From the NCBI GenBank assembly GCA_947095535.1, contig OX352773.1:29471398-29535397 (forward strand): a stretch of 64,000 nucleotides of DNA, given 5' to 3'. The stretch comes from Poecilobothrus nobilitatus. Lineage: Eukaryota; Arthropoda; Insecta; Diptera; Dolichopodidae. Of the stretch, positions 48,901 through 61,300 are shown one piece after another. Every line of letters begins with the position of its first letter. Position 1 is the first letter of the stretch. Under the pieces are notes generated by a model that did no database searches, was not told the origin of the DNA, and saw only the letters and a list, made by a program, of their open reading frames with translations. A program made the position numbers and the translations under genes.

Positions 48901-51900
48901 AAGTGTTTTTTTTATAATATTCTAGCGCTAAGATTAAAATTTAATTAGTAATATGTGGTTGGTAAAATATGGACCAGGAACATTGATCTCAATATATGAT
49001 TATTGGAATAGGATAAGACAGACAAAGAAAAGCCAGTACTTGATAAATGTTGGCTTAAGAAAACATTTTATTTATGATCTGTTGAAAAATAAAAAAAATA
49101 AAAAAATTTGCTTTACGATTTATTTAGCCAGCACTCAGCAGATGGTGCAACTGAATTTTGATATTCTAAAAACGATTGGCATAAACAAATTCAGAAAAAT
49201 ACTCTACTTATTCAATGCATAGACTGATTAAATATTAAACTTAGGAATAACATTAATACATAGCCATATATAAAAAGTTCGAGGCATTCTTAAAACAGTC
49301 AAATTAAAACTATTATATGGCCGAAACTGAGCAGAATTATTTAAAAATATATTTTATATATGATGTGTATATATATACTTAACTATAAGATTCTTCTCTA
49401 ATAGATTTTGTTTAAAATTTTGATATCTAAAAATATTCTTAAATGATTACAAGTATTTATCATTTCAAAAAATGTTAATTTAAAAATTCTGAAATTTTGT
49501 TTAACGATTTTACGAGTACAATTCTTTTCTAATATAATAGGACTTTTTAGGTTACATATACCCACATTCAAAGTAGAGTACATTATTTTTTTTTTTTTGC
49601 TTTTAATTTGTATTTTATGAGTTTGATAAAATCATTTTATTCTCTGTTCTTTTCCTTTTCTTTTAGCCTTTAAATTGAAATTCTCTGGTGTTTCTGGTAT
49701 TTTTTTTTTCCTATTTTTTTATTAGCTTTTTTTTTTTTGTAGTGTGTCCTAGGATTTAGTTTTGTTATTCATTACATATTCATAGTTTGATGAAAGTTAT
49801 GAAAGTAATAGATTTTACTAAATACAAAAAAAAAAAAGAGGAATGTAAAAAAAAATAAAACTAAAAGCAAAACAAAAAAACAAAGGACATCATAGTATAG
49901 TTACATTAAATTTTCTAGTCTTTTAGAATGACAGTCAACTAAAATGAACAACCAAGTATAGGAAGTTGTAGAATTATACCAATTTAATTAATGAAAAAAT
50001 GGTCAGATAATGGTGACAACAGCAACAACAACAATAAAAAAAATAAAAACTACTAAAAAAATGATTGAAAATAGCCATTTTTTTAATGCAGATTTTTTTT
50101 TTTTTGTAGAAAATATTTTTACAACAAGTCCTATTTTTTTTGTTTTTTTTTTTTTTGAATAGACGAGGAACCGCTGTGAAAATAAAAGAATTATAATTTA
50201 CAAAAAAAAAACTTATTAATCATGTTAATTACAAATCACTTGAATGTTATGAATGACAATAAATGGTTTTTTTTTCCAAAATAATAAGGATTTAAAAAAA
50301 AAAAATTAAGAATAAAAAGAAAATAATTTTTTGTCCATTACGAAAATTAACTTAATTCAAAATAGTGTTATTTTTTTTTTTTTGTAGTATTTTAAACTAA
50401 AATAAAAAATAATAGCATCTTTTAATGCATTGACCGCACTCTCTATTTTGAATTAAATACAAAAGAATACAAAAGGGGCCAAAATTTATAAAAAAAAATA
50501 CAAAAAAAAATAAAACTGAATTATATATAAAAGAAGAAGAGCCTATCTTTTCATATGCACATAAATTGGAAAAACGCGGTTGGTTATGTAATGCAACATT
50601 TTTTGATTTTTTTTTTTATCTTTTTTTTTCTGTTGTTTTGCAAATGAAAAGAAAAGAGTTATTCAATTTTTCTTTTTTTTTTTTTAACATTTTTTTTTTA
50701 TAACCAAGACACAACAATCATAAATATAAGTTTTCTATACAATCATCTTGTTACATATATTATTCTCCATTTTTATAAGTTCTTATTAATGGTCCTTTTT
50801 GAAAAAAAAAAAAACCAAAAAAAAAAAAAACAAAAAAATTAAACAAAAATAAATTTTTCCTTATCCTCATATACATAATATGTATTATTATAAATAGAAT
50901 AGTGGCTATATAAGATACAACAAAAAAAAAAAAAAAAAACAAAAAGTGCCAAGGAGCATTTCACACCAATCACTTTAGTATAAATTTTTTGTATTTTTTC
51001 ATTTTGTTTTTTTTTTTTTGTTTTTGTTTTTGCAATTATATTAAATTTATGGGTAAAGTATAAAAAATATACATACTATTTTATATTTTTTTTTTTTTAT
51101 TACAAATATTTTTGGATTAAAATAAAAAAACAGAAAAAAAAATTTTAATTCAGGAAATTGGAAAACTTAAAGAACAAGATCATACAAAATAAATAAAAAA
51201 GGAATGCAAAAAAAAAAAAAAACAAAAAAAATCGAAAAAGGAAAGAAAAAAAAATACAAAAGGATAAGATGCATAAGACAAAGTACAATTTTTATTGTTA
51301 AAAATTTTTTTCTCTTTTATTCATTTCTATTTATTTATACTTTCAAATTTTTGTTCTGCTTTTTCTTTTTCCTCTTTTTCTTCTTTGTGAATGAAAGTAG
51401 AGACGAAACAACATGAGACAATTTATTGCGGAGACCTCATCAACTGGAAAATCATTTTGGAGACATGAATAATTAAAATTATAAATTAAAATAATATATT
51501 ATATTATTATATTATATAAAAAAAAAAAATTAAATACATATGTATGTACATATATGTGTATATAAATTTTATGTATTATAATATATAATACATAAATAAT
51601 TGATATAATAAAACGTTTTTATTAATTTAAATTTAAACAAAATCGGTTGCAAAATTTAATTAAAAATTTTTTTGGCATCAATTTCTCTTCCAGTACAATG
51701 ATTTATCAATCATTTATTATTATTATTTATATACTATATAATTATTATGTAATTATAATATTTTGCAAAAATAATTTTAATTTTTCTATAATAAATTATA
51801 AATTCCAAATTATGAACAAAAAAAAAAAGTTATTAGTATGTTATAAAATTAAATAAATATTTAGTGACACTTAAACTATAATAAAAATATTCTATTCCAT

Positions 51901-53027
51901 TGAAACTTTAAGTTGATATTTACAGACATATAGACTATATCTATATAGACTAAATATTATATACTTTTCAGTTATATATAATAAAGTATATATATAAACC
52001 AGTCTATTTACTCTGAAATATAAATTCAAGTGCCCGAGAAAATCTCATTCTAACGTAAATTAAAAGGATATCTTTGATGAAAGAGAATTAGATAGTCAAT
52101 TAACAAATATTTTTTGTCCAGTTGAGTTTTGACTTTTTTTGTTTTCTAACCCATTAGATTCGAACACAAACTATTTGATTTTTTATTTAAATAAATTCGA
52201 TAATTTAGAATTTAAAAAAATTTAAAACAATTCCCAAATTACATAGTTTAAATTTAATTTTGTTTTTCGTTTTTTTTTTTTTAATTATTTTAAAAAAAGA
52301 GACTTAAATTTTTAAAAATGTACGTACATCGTACATATAATATGTATTTTTAACTTAATTGAAAAAAAAAAAAAAGAGAAATAAATGAATTTGTTATTTT
52401 GCCAAAATAAATTGTTAAATTATTATTTCTTTAATTAAATTTATATCTTGTTAATATTAATTTTTTTAGTTTTGTTATTTTTCTTGGAATTGTGAATTTT
52501 TTTTTTTATATTAATTAAAATAAAAAATTATTCTAATAAAAGAAAAAAAATTTAAATGAAAATAAAAACATTTCTTTTTGTTTAACTAATTAAAATTTTA
52601 ATTAAATTTAAAAACAAGAAACTAAATTAAATTATATAGAATTTTTAGATGGTAATTTTGAAATTGGACCATATTTAAGATATTTATTTTTTCAGTTCAT
52701 AGAAAAAAATGATAAAAAAAAGCACTGAATCATAAATTGAGCTTGTCTAACAGCATGCCTAACTTAGCATTTAATAATCTGTTCCCAAATCTTTTTTGCA
52801 AAGAATATATTAAAAATGACTTAAAAAATATGTAGTTAAATTTATGGTTCCAATTACTAATAATAAATTAGTAAAATCTGTAAAATTTCTTTTTCTTAGT
52901 GACAACAATTCAACTACATATGATGTAGACACTTAAATTACAAATGGATTAATAAGTGAAAAATAAACACCCCTATAAGTATGCAAATTTGTTTTTAAAT
53001 GTATATTCAGTGATATTAATATTATTA
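45999..53027. other. long non-coding AT-rich stretch
   Basis: A 22-bp near-tandem pair with GCAAACCACGA at 46009-46043 is the only distinct repeat near its start. The remainder is A/T tracts, CAAAA-rich blocks (46330-46375, 49850-49880) and T-rich blocks. The open frame at 48953-49222 (89 codons) is the least biased of the track here, but has no motif I recognise and no splice or start context to support it. Nothing else was found. Confidence 0.5.
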
Positions 53028-53163
53028 GCGCCACGGTGAACAAGTAGTTAAACACGAGACTTATTAACTGAGAGAGTGCGACTTCAAATCTTGTGCAGGC
53101 AGCAAGTTCTTTTAATTGAAAACAAATCGCCCTTGCAAGTAAATACAGTGTAAATATTATATA
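53028..53163 (+). repeat. old tRNA-derived SINE relic beside a young copy
   Basis: GCCACGGTGAACAAGTAG, then ACTTATTAACTGAGAGAGTG, CTTCAAATCTTGTGCAGGCA and AGCAAGTTC align in order with the head of the adjacent young SINE. CCTTGCAAGTAAATACAGTG and TAAATATTATATAAAATG align with its body. The A and B boxes are degraded. It shares TTTTAATTGAAAACAAA after the head with the relic at 6613-6692. The young SINE at 53175 was inserted at its downstream end. Confidence 0.6.
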
Positions 53164-53174
53164 AAATGTATACT
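53164..53174. repeat. target-site duplication, 5' side of young SINE
   Basis: AAATGTATACT here is repeated exactly at 53454-53464, directly after the SINE tail. Confidence 0.85.
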
Positions 53175-53453
53175 GGGGACTTCGGTAGCCTAGTGGGTAG
53201 GCGTGTGGCGTATTAACCGAAGGAGTGTGGGTTCGATCCCTGCACAGATCGTAAGTGTTTTTTCTTTATATACCCCCCTTACGACCAAATATAATGTAAA
53301 TATATAGTATATAATATAAACAAAATACATAATATTAGTATATAATTTAATAATAGTATAAAAACCTATAACGGCCTTTAGTAGCCGATGGTTCAATAAT
53401 ATTGCATTACATTTATGTATGTAATATTAATATAAATAAATAAATAAATAAAT
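53175..53453 (+). mobile_element. tRNA-derived SINE, full length, recently inserted
   Basis: The head starts GGGGACTTCGGTAGCC. A box TAGCCTAGTGG is at 53186-53196 and B box GGTTCGATCC at 53230-53239, the internal Pol III promoter inherited from a tRNA. Then come GTAAGTG-T6, an AT-rich body with ACGACCAAATATAATGTAAA, a conserved 3' part (TTTAGTAGCCGATGGTTCAA, ATATTGCATTACATTTATG) and an (AAAT)n tail. Exact 11-bp target duplications flank it, so the insertion is young. At ~279 bp it is monomeric, without the extra tail of the two composite copies, and gives the family's basic unit. Mobilisation would need a LINE recognising the tail. The family name is unknown to me. The minus-strand open frame at 53190-53396 is only SINE sequence. 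Confidence 0.9.
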
Positions 53454-53464
53454 AAATGTATACT

Positions 53465-55254
53465 CGTAGTAATAAAAATACGTGAAAAAATGAACGTATA
53501 CTTTAGAAGTACTTTTCATTTAAAGAACATAGGTGAGTAAATTTTAACAGAAATTTAACTAAGGCACTATAAAACCAAAGGGTTTTTAAAGGCGAACATT
53601 TTCAAATATACAATAAAGTTGTGGTATTGGATTACTTTTGCACCCAAATTCATAATTTTTTTTGGATTTTTTTATGTAAGAAAATTGAAAATAAAGAGAC
53701 AATTTCTTTAATTTTAAAGAAATTCTAGCTAAATAAGAAAAGATAGTTATTTAATGAAATTTAAATACATGTATACATGTTTAAATAAAATTTATATAAA
53801 ATTTGTGGGTCTTATTTTAAAGAAATTTGCAAAGACATCAAGAATTCAGGTGTCCAAAAAGGGAAAATTTCAATGTTAGACCTCTTATGAAAGTACAAAA
53901 TTTTTTTTTTTTGAAAGGGCGTATAATTATATTCTCACATAAGATCTTCTCCTGACAACTAACTAACACCATTTCAAAGATTGCTATATAGGAACCAAAA
54001 TATTGCAAATTTAGAGGATTTGCGGCATCTTAAAGGTTTCTAACATTAATAAAACCTTCAAGAAAATAGTTGTATCTAAATTTATAATGAAAAGAATTGA
54101 TAGTAGTGACGAAAAGATCGATAGGAGTGATATTATGGTCTGATAGTATTAAACACGACTACTATTAAACCATAATATCACTCTTATCGATCTTTGGAAT
54201 CTGCCATTGAAGAAGTAACTTACAGTAGTTTCATAAGCTTATAGTTTTAATAGCAACAGAAAACCTATAATAAGAGATGCTGGCAAATAAGTTTAAACTG
54301 CAAAGAACAATTAAAACTATGATATACCAAATGATAATTTTGTTTAGGATATATAGTTTGTTAACCTCAAATAATTAAGTTTAAAAATATCTTACTTTTG
54401 AGGAAAAAGAAAATACATGTATAATTTTTTCTAAGTTTACATAGAATCAGCAATTAATTAGATTACACAATTGAATTGAATTTTAAAACTATGTTTTTTT
54501 ATAAAATGTCAAAATTAATAAATAAAATATTAATTATTACTCTTTGAATCTATTTGTTAATAGAAGATTTATGAATAATTGAAAAATTAACTTGTTAAGA
54601 TTATTATATAAGTGAAAATCACGTTTCAAATATTTCTTTTTATTAGTCCTAATTATTCTTTTATTTTTTATGTTTTTTTTTACACAATTTTTAAAAATAT
54701 TTTCTTATTATTTCTTTTACACAAAAACTATTTCATCATATGTAATAAGTTTAATGCTTATAATGCTGTATAAATATTTTTATATTCATTTTCCTGTTCT
54801 TTTTTCTTTAAATCAAAAAAAAAAAGGATAATCTTCCTTATAAACTTACATTCGTAAAATTGTAAAATAAAAAGTACAAAGGCAAAAATTAATATTATAT
54901 TCGATATAACCGACTATATGATTCAGTTTTCATATCTAAGATCGAATAATAATGTTATAATTGTAATTTTTTTTTAATGATTGTTTTTCTTCCTCTAAAA
55001 AATTTTTCTTCACTTCAATTTTTTATTTAATTATTAACTGTTTGGAGTGAAAAGCATTTTGATGTTTTTCTGTTATGTTTTATTACATAATTGTTTTTAG
55101 AGGGTGGTAACAAGCAAAAACATTTTCATATAAATGCTCTCATAGACATATAGATATAAAGTAATTTTACAAATAATAACATGTTTTTCTAGTTTACTCT
55201 CCAGTCACATAAATGTCACAAGGAAATTACACAGTCTTTCCTTTCTCCTTTTTC
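53465..55254. other. non-coding stretch containing a strong hairpin
   Basis: AT-rich DNA with no gene. The only structured feature is the 83-nt inverted repeat at 54113-54195, listed separately. Confidence 0.6.
54113..54195. repeat. near-perfect 36-bp stem, 11-nt loop hairpin
   Basis: Left arm 54113-54148 (starts AAAGATCGATAGGAGTGATA) pairs with right arm 54160-54195 (ends ACTCTTATCGATCTTT) at 33 of 36 positions. In a plus-strand RNA two of the three differences are G-U wobbles and one is C-A. The loop is TTAAACACGAC. Pairing stops sharply at both ends. The size suits a pre-miRNA or short hairpin RNA, but the stem is more perfect than most miRNA precursors and no flanking lower stem is seen. 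A tiny inverted-repeat transposon remnant is an equally good reading. Confidence 0.8.
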
Positions 55255-55374
55255 AGGTGTGGCTATAAATGTTGTAAGAAAGAATTAATCTTACAACATG
55301 TGTAAGGTTCAAATCCACACTCCATCAGTGTTTACGTCTAATTTTATTAGCTCTTACCAATTATACCACCAAGA
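55255..55374 (-). repeat. tRNA-derived SINE relic, second subfamily, antisense
   Basis: On the minus strand ATCTTGGTGGTATAATTGGT (A box TGGTATAATTGG) is followed by CTGATGGAGTGTGGATTTGA and ACCTTACACA. The latter lines up with the GGAGTGTGG-GTTCGATCC-CTGCACA part of the young SINE head. The B box reads GGATTTGAACC. On the plus strand the same place reads GGTTCAAATCC, a perfect B box, so orientation is not fully certain; the A box favours minus. A TTGTAAGA/TCTTACAA inverted repeat follows. A decayed tRNA gene is possible but no cloverleaf could be built. Confidence 0.5.
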
Positions 55375-58300
55375 TCCGTCATTAAACTTAGTAACTGTTA
55401 TAGATTTTATTACATACATCATTTTTTGATAAAGGATATTTTTTATAATAATATTTTGTAAGTTGTTTACTCAGCCTGGAATCTGAAACACGTATACAAA
55501 AATTATATTTTGTATATGTAGTATGTATATATAATCTATGACCTTATATATTTGACAATAAAATAAATAACATACATAACATTTTAACATAACAAGTATC
55601 TATGTGAAACCAATATTCTTTTTTTCATTATAATAGCATAAAAAAAAAAGTGAGAATAAAAAATTTGAGAATAAGAAACAAAAAAAAAAAACCAAGAAAT
55701 ATATGCAATTTTACAAAATCTTGGAGTATTTTTGCCAAAAAGTTAATGTCTGCATTGTAAACCATAAAAACTCTATGTGAGTTTTGAGGCCAAAATATTT
55801 TCAAAACAAAAAATAAAATTAAAGGAAAATACTAAAAAGAAAGATCTTGTTAAAATTAAAGTGAAGAAAAAGAAGGAAAACAGTTAGGTCAAATTATTAA
55901 TACAGAAAATATAAATGAAAACTTCTTAAGAATTTGTCATAAACTATATATAGTTGCAACAAAGAACATAATCGTGTTCGAACACTTTTCAAAGTTATTG
56001 TGGCAAAAATAAGTTACTGAAACTGGTTAGAGAGTTTGTGCTAAGTTATAAGTTACTGAAACTAATAGTTCTATTAGTGAGTTTGTGCTTACGAGAGACG
56101 GTGGAAAACATCGATAGCCACTCAAAGGAACTGCAAGAGGTTCCTTTGGATAGTGTTCGGCTTTAACTAACCAAAACAACCTCCTTTAAAACCAAACTTT
56201 AGGATAGGTGCCTTAAAACATAACACAATCTACAGTTTGGTTTTGGCAATAAGGATGTAGAAAGGATTATTTGAGAAATTCAAACTAAAAATGGTATACG
56301 AATGACAGAAACTGCAAATTATCGATATAATTAAAGATCGAGATGAAAAACTGAAATTCCAACAAAAAGTTTCATTTTTATTTCTTATAAATCTACTTCA
56401 TATTTATAATACAAGCACAAAAAAATCGGTGGCCAACATTTTCATATTTCATATAGCAATATACTGTTGTGTACTTGCTGTGTTCTGTCGTACTTATCAG
56501 CTACACCAAATCACACCAAACTAAATTTTCATTAATTCAACAGTTTTCTTAAAAGTTTAAAATTTATTATAGCTTAAAGCTAACTTTAATAACTTTTTAT
56601 TTATTTAGTTGTATATTTTGCTAGAAATTTTCTAAAATATGTTGGGCGTTAAAATAAATCGTTTAAGAATCTGTTTACTAAAATATCAATATGAAGTATA
56701 TATATAAATAAAATGTATATGAATCTATATATAAAGCGAGTATATAAAATTCATAAATTATAGTGTTTTCCTATAAAATGATTTATACTATTCGTAATTT
56801 TAATTTGCAGATACAATTCTTTTTTTTTTTTTTGTTTTTTTTTGCAGGTTTTTAAATTAGGTCCTACTGTCCTGAATTCCAAATAATTTTAATTCATATA
56901 TGCATTATGTTGCAGTTTTAATTTGTTTTATTTTTATTGTTGGTTATTTTATATTTTTTGTTGTTGTTTTTTTTATAAAAATGAAAATTTTCTATACGGC
57001 TACAAATCACGATTTCGCAGAATGTTTTAAACATAAGAAAAAAAAAAAAAAACATTTTTTTTTCTTATTGCAGCACAAAAGTCGTTTTCATTTTTGTTGC
57101 TTACTTACTTCTTCTTCTTTTGCGTTTTGCTTTTTGGTATTTTAAAGACTTATTTTAAATCAGATGTATACCATGTTGTTAATAGCTAGTCGGATCTTTG
57201 TATTTATATATGTATATTTAAATAATTTTCTTAATTTTTTCTTCTATATGTAAATTTAAATGGTGTTTCAGGAAAATTCTATATACGAGTATAAAATACA
57301 TATTTTTTTTTTTTTTTTCAGAATGGTATGTGTTGTATGCGCTGTACTTTTGTTTTTTTGTTACAACATATTCTGTAGCTTTCTTATTTTTTTTTTTATT
57401 TCTTTTAATTTTTTGTTATGTTGCTTTTTGGTGGAAAATGTTTTACAATTGTACGACACAAGGATACGAATAAAAAAAAATAAAAATAAAACAAGACGTA
57501 AAACTTGAAAAAAAAAAAAAAAAAACAGCAGTACGACAATTTTAAAGAAAATTTTTCAAGAAAAAGTATGAAAAATAAATAAATTTATATCAAGTACTTT
57601 TACTACTCGTTCATTCGTTGGTACATATACAAAAAAAAAAACAAAAACAAAAACAAAAACGTGTAACAAAAATTTTTTTACTTTAAATTGATGGAAAGAT
57701 ATTTTAAAAATATAACTAGATGTCCCACTAATAAAATTCTATCTTTAAGTCAAACTAAATTTTTTTTTTTTTTTTGATATAATTATGCTCCTTCATTTTG
57801 ATATACTTAGTTTGATTATCTTTTACAATCTTTTGATCTACATTTAATACTTATCAGATAACGATAAGCTCACCAAATCTGCTTCTAAAGCAAATAATGA
57901 TAAAAGTTTCCTGCGCTGCTCTAACACCATATTTGGATTTTAATTAAACCTTGGCTTACCTTGCCTTGCCTTAATTAAACAATTAAAATAGACTCTAAAT
58001 AATTGATGGAAAAAATTTTTAAAAGGAATATCTTTTTTTTTTTTATTTTGGTTTTCCAATAAAAAAATAAATTAACATTTGCTAGACCGACAACTTATAT
58101 ACTGCAGCATTGGTCGGATAAAGAATATTTGCATAAAATAATAATGAATCAAAAATTTTTAAAAATATTTGTATCTTGGATTTTCGATTACAGGACACCC
58201 AATTTATTTTAATACATAAATATATATAATATACATTTATATAAATTTATAACATATCGTTATACTACAAGTAGAGTATTATAGTACTGAATAGAATGAA

Positions 58301-61300
58301 TTAGGTTTTAAGAATAATAATATAAAAGGTAATAGGAATGTTAGTTTTTGTTTTTTATTTATTTTGTTTTTTTTTTTTTTTTTTTTGTATAATTTTTATT
58401 AATGTTTATGTATAGACCCTGTGAATTCCTTAGAATATGTGTTAATTTTTTGGGTTCTGAATGAAATGAACAACAGTAGAAAGAAAAAAAAAATAAAAAA
58501 TAAAAAATAAAGAATGAAATGTTCATTTTTTATTATATCTATTCTATTTAAATAATGGGTTTTATTGTTATGCTGCAGTTGAAGGTGAATGAATGAATGT
58601 AAAAAAAAAAAAATTCTTTTATACATATATATATACATACAATAATGATAATTAATTCTAAATTTATATTTACTTTTATATTAATACCATTTATAATAAA
58701 TGATTAGGGTTTAAATAATTATTTTTTTTTTTTATATTATACTTAATAGCTTTATATACATTAGATTAAATGATAATCTAATTAAATTTAGTAGGTACTT
58801 TAATTTATGTATTAATTTATTTTAATTAGAAATGAAAATTTTTGTTTAATTGAATGCAGTATAATCATAAGTTCATTAGTAAAAAAAAAAAAAATATTAT
58901 TTAAGTTTTGAAAAAGGTTTTAAGTAAAAATTTTGAATTTGAAGTTAAATTAAAAACGGTTATAAATTTCAAAACAACAAATCAAACATTGAAAGTTAAA
59001 GAAAAATTAATACTTAACATTCGAACTATATATGTATAGTTAAAGTATGTATATGTATGTAGTTTAATTACAATTGAAATAATTTTTAATTTCTTCTAGA
59101 TTTTGATAAAAAATAATTTTTGATTTTCCTGACTTTCCTCTAATTTTTGAAGATAATCGTTTTTATGAAGAAAATGATTTGGATTAATCATAAAAGCGCA
59201 AACAATTAATTATTAAAGTAAACTTTTTATATGTCCTAGAAAAACATGCCTTAAAATTAGTTTCAATAAATAAAAAAAAAAAAAAAAAAAAAACAAAAAA
59301 AAATATTAATAAAAATGATTGTTTTATTTTATTTTTATTTATTATTATTATTTTTTGTGGTAATTTTTAAGTAAATATAACAAAAGATTCTGCCGCACTA
59401 ATGTTTCTCGAGTTTCAATTTATAAAGGAAACTTTTTTGTTTTTTTTTTTTATCTTTTGTTTATCACAATTTTCATTTATTTTTTTTATTATTTTTTTTT
59501 TTTTTGAAAATTGTACATAAAACTACTCTAGTATTTGTTTTAAGGATATCTATATAAATACAATATAACAAATTCTATTAATGTGGATACGTTTTGGCAT
59601 GTTTTTCTATACAAAAACGAAAAAACAAAAAAATCAACAATGAAAACATAAAAATAATAACTGTAATTCTCTCAAATATTAAATTTAATTTACTTGAGAG
59701 TAAATTTTTGAAAAACAAAAAAAAAACTAAAAATTATAGTTTTTTTTTTTTTTTTTGAACTTTTATACAGAGGCAATCAGTTTTGTCAGGTGTTTATCTC
59801 AAATTTTGTTTTTCTCCGTCTCTTTTTCTTTCTCTCATTTTTTTTTATTTTACTCTTAAAACTTCTTAAAGTTTTAAACCTTCTTACACTATAATTTTTT
59901 TATTTATAAGATTGCGCATTTCATTCAAAATTAAATGAGATATAAAAAAAAAAAAACTTTCTCTATACCTTACTTACAAACACATACGTACCCATACATG
60001 CAGTTAATTTTATCTAGATTTGTATAAATGTATTAATTTAAACAGTTATGTTGGTGATTATATAAATATACACATATCACACATATAACTGTAAGTAGTG
60101 TAAATTTTTACGTTGTGCATCTGAACCTAAAAAAAAAAAAAAATACGGTAAGGTAAATAATTAATTTATTTTTACTCAAAATTTATGACATGAGTAGGAA
60201 ATCCCTATAAATACATATATTATAATTTAAATAAAAAATAATTGAAAAAAAAAAATTATAAAAAATTCAATAAAAAAAAAAATTAAAGCTTTTTTATCAT
60301 GTGGCAAATTGTTAAGGCGTCAATGTTAAATAAGTCTAAATGAAAGACTACTTCTATTTTGTTTTTTTTTTTTTTTTTGTTAGGTATGTTAAAAGGTACC
60401 TAACTGAATCAAAAAATGCATATTATAATAATTCATAACTATTAAAGTGTGTATAAACCTACATTTATTTATATTAAAAAAAATATACATACAAGTATTT
60501 TATAAATATTTAATGTATTATGTTGGTATATGTATATATAAATATATTTAAGCTTTATTAAAAGCTTTTGATTATTGCGCAAAGGTTTTTTTTTTAATAT
60601 TAGGCAAAAATATCCGTATTCTGCTATTTATATATATATTTTATATGTATGAATGTATGTAAATGTAATTTATGCAATAAGGAAGAAGTTTTTTTTGAAT
60701 GTATAGATTTCAAAAAAAAAAAAAAAAACGAACAAAAAAAATTCTGTTTAAAAATGTTATTGTCCTTTACGAAAAAAAAAAACAAATCACGATCACTATT
60801 TTATTTATTTTTTTTATTTTATTTATGATTTTTGAGTTTGTAAGTATGTAAATAACGTAAATATGTATGTACGTATTTTTATTTATATACATATATTTAT
60901 TATAAAGTTTTAAAATTATTGTTTTTTCTTTGCTTTATTATTATTTATTTTACTGTTATGCTAAACAATTTATTCTACATGATAATTTGATAAGTAGCAT
61001 TAATTTGTCATTCCTATTCAATTTTTATTTTCTATAAAATGTTAAAAAAGAAACAAAATAAAAATAACATACAAAAAAAATTCAATATGATCTGATAATA
61101 ATATATAGGTTTTAAGTTATGAGTTGAATTTAATGTTCACATTATAATCAATATAAGTAAATAAAATATAATGTTCTAATCTAATAAGATATCAACGTCT
61201 TATTAAATAAAACGGTGTATTGATCTGAAAAGAAAATAAAAAAATTGCAGAAGTTAATTTTTTTTTTATTTTACACAATTTTTAAGACAATATTCGATTA

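Noticed and set aside
48953..49222. 89-codon open frame with fairly mixed residues
   Set aside because: No recognisable motif, a run of Lys/Asn over an A tract in the middle, and no splice or promoter context.
53190..53396. 68-codon minus-strand open frame
   Set aside because: It is the reverse complement of the young SINE body and head; no start context, no family match.
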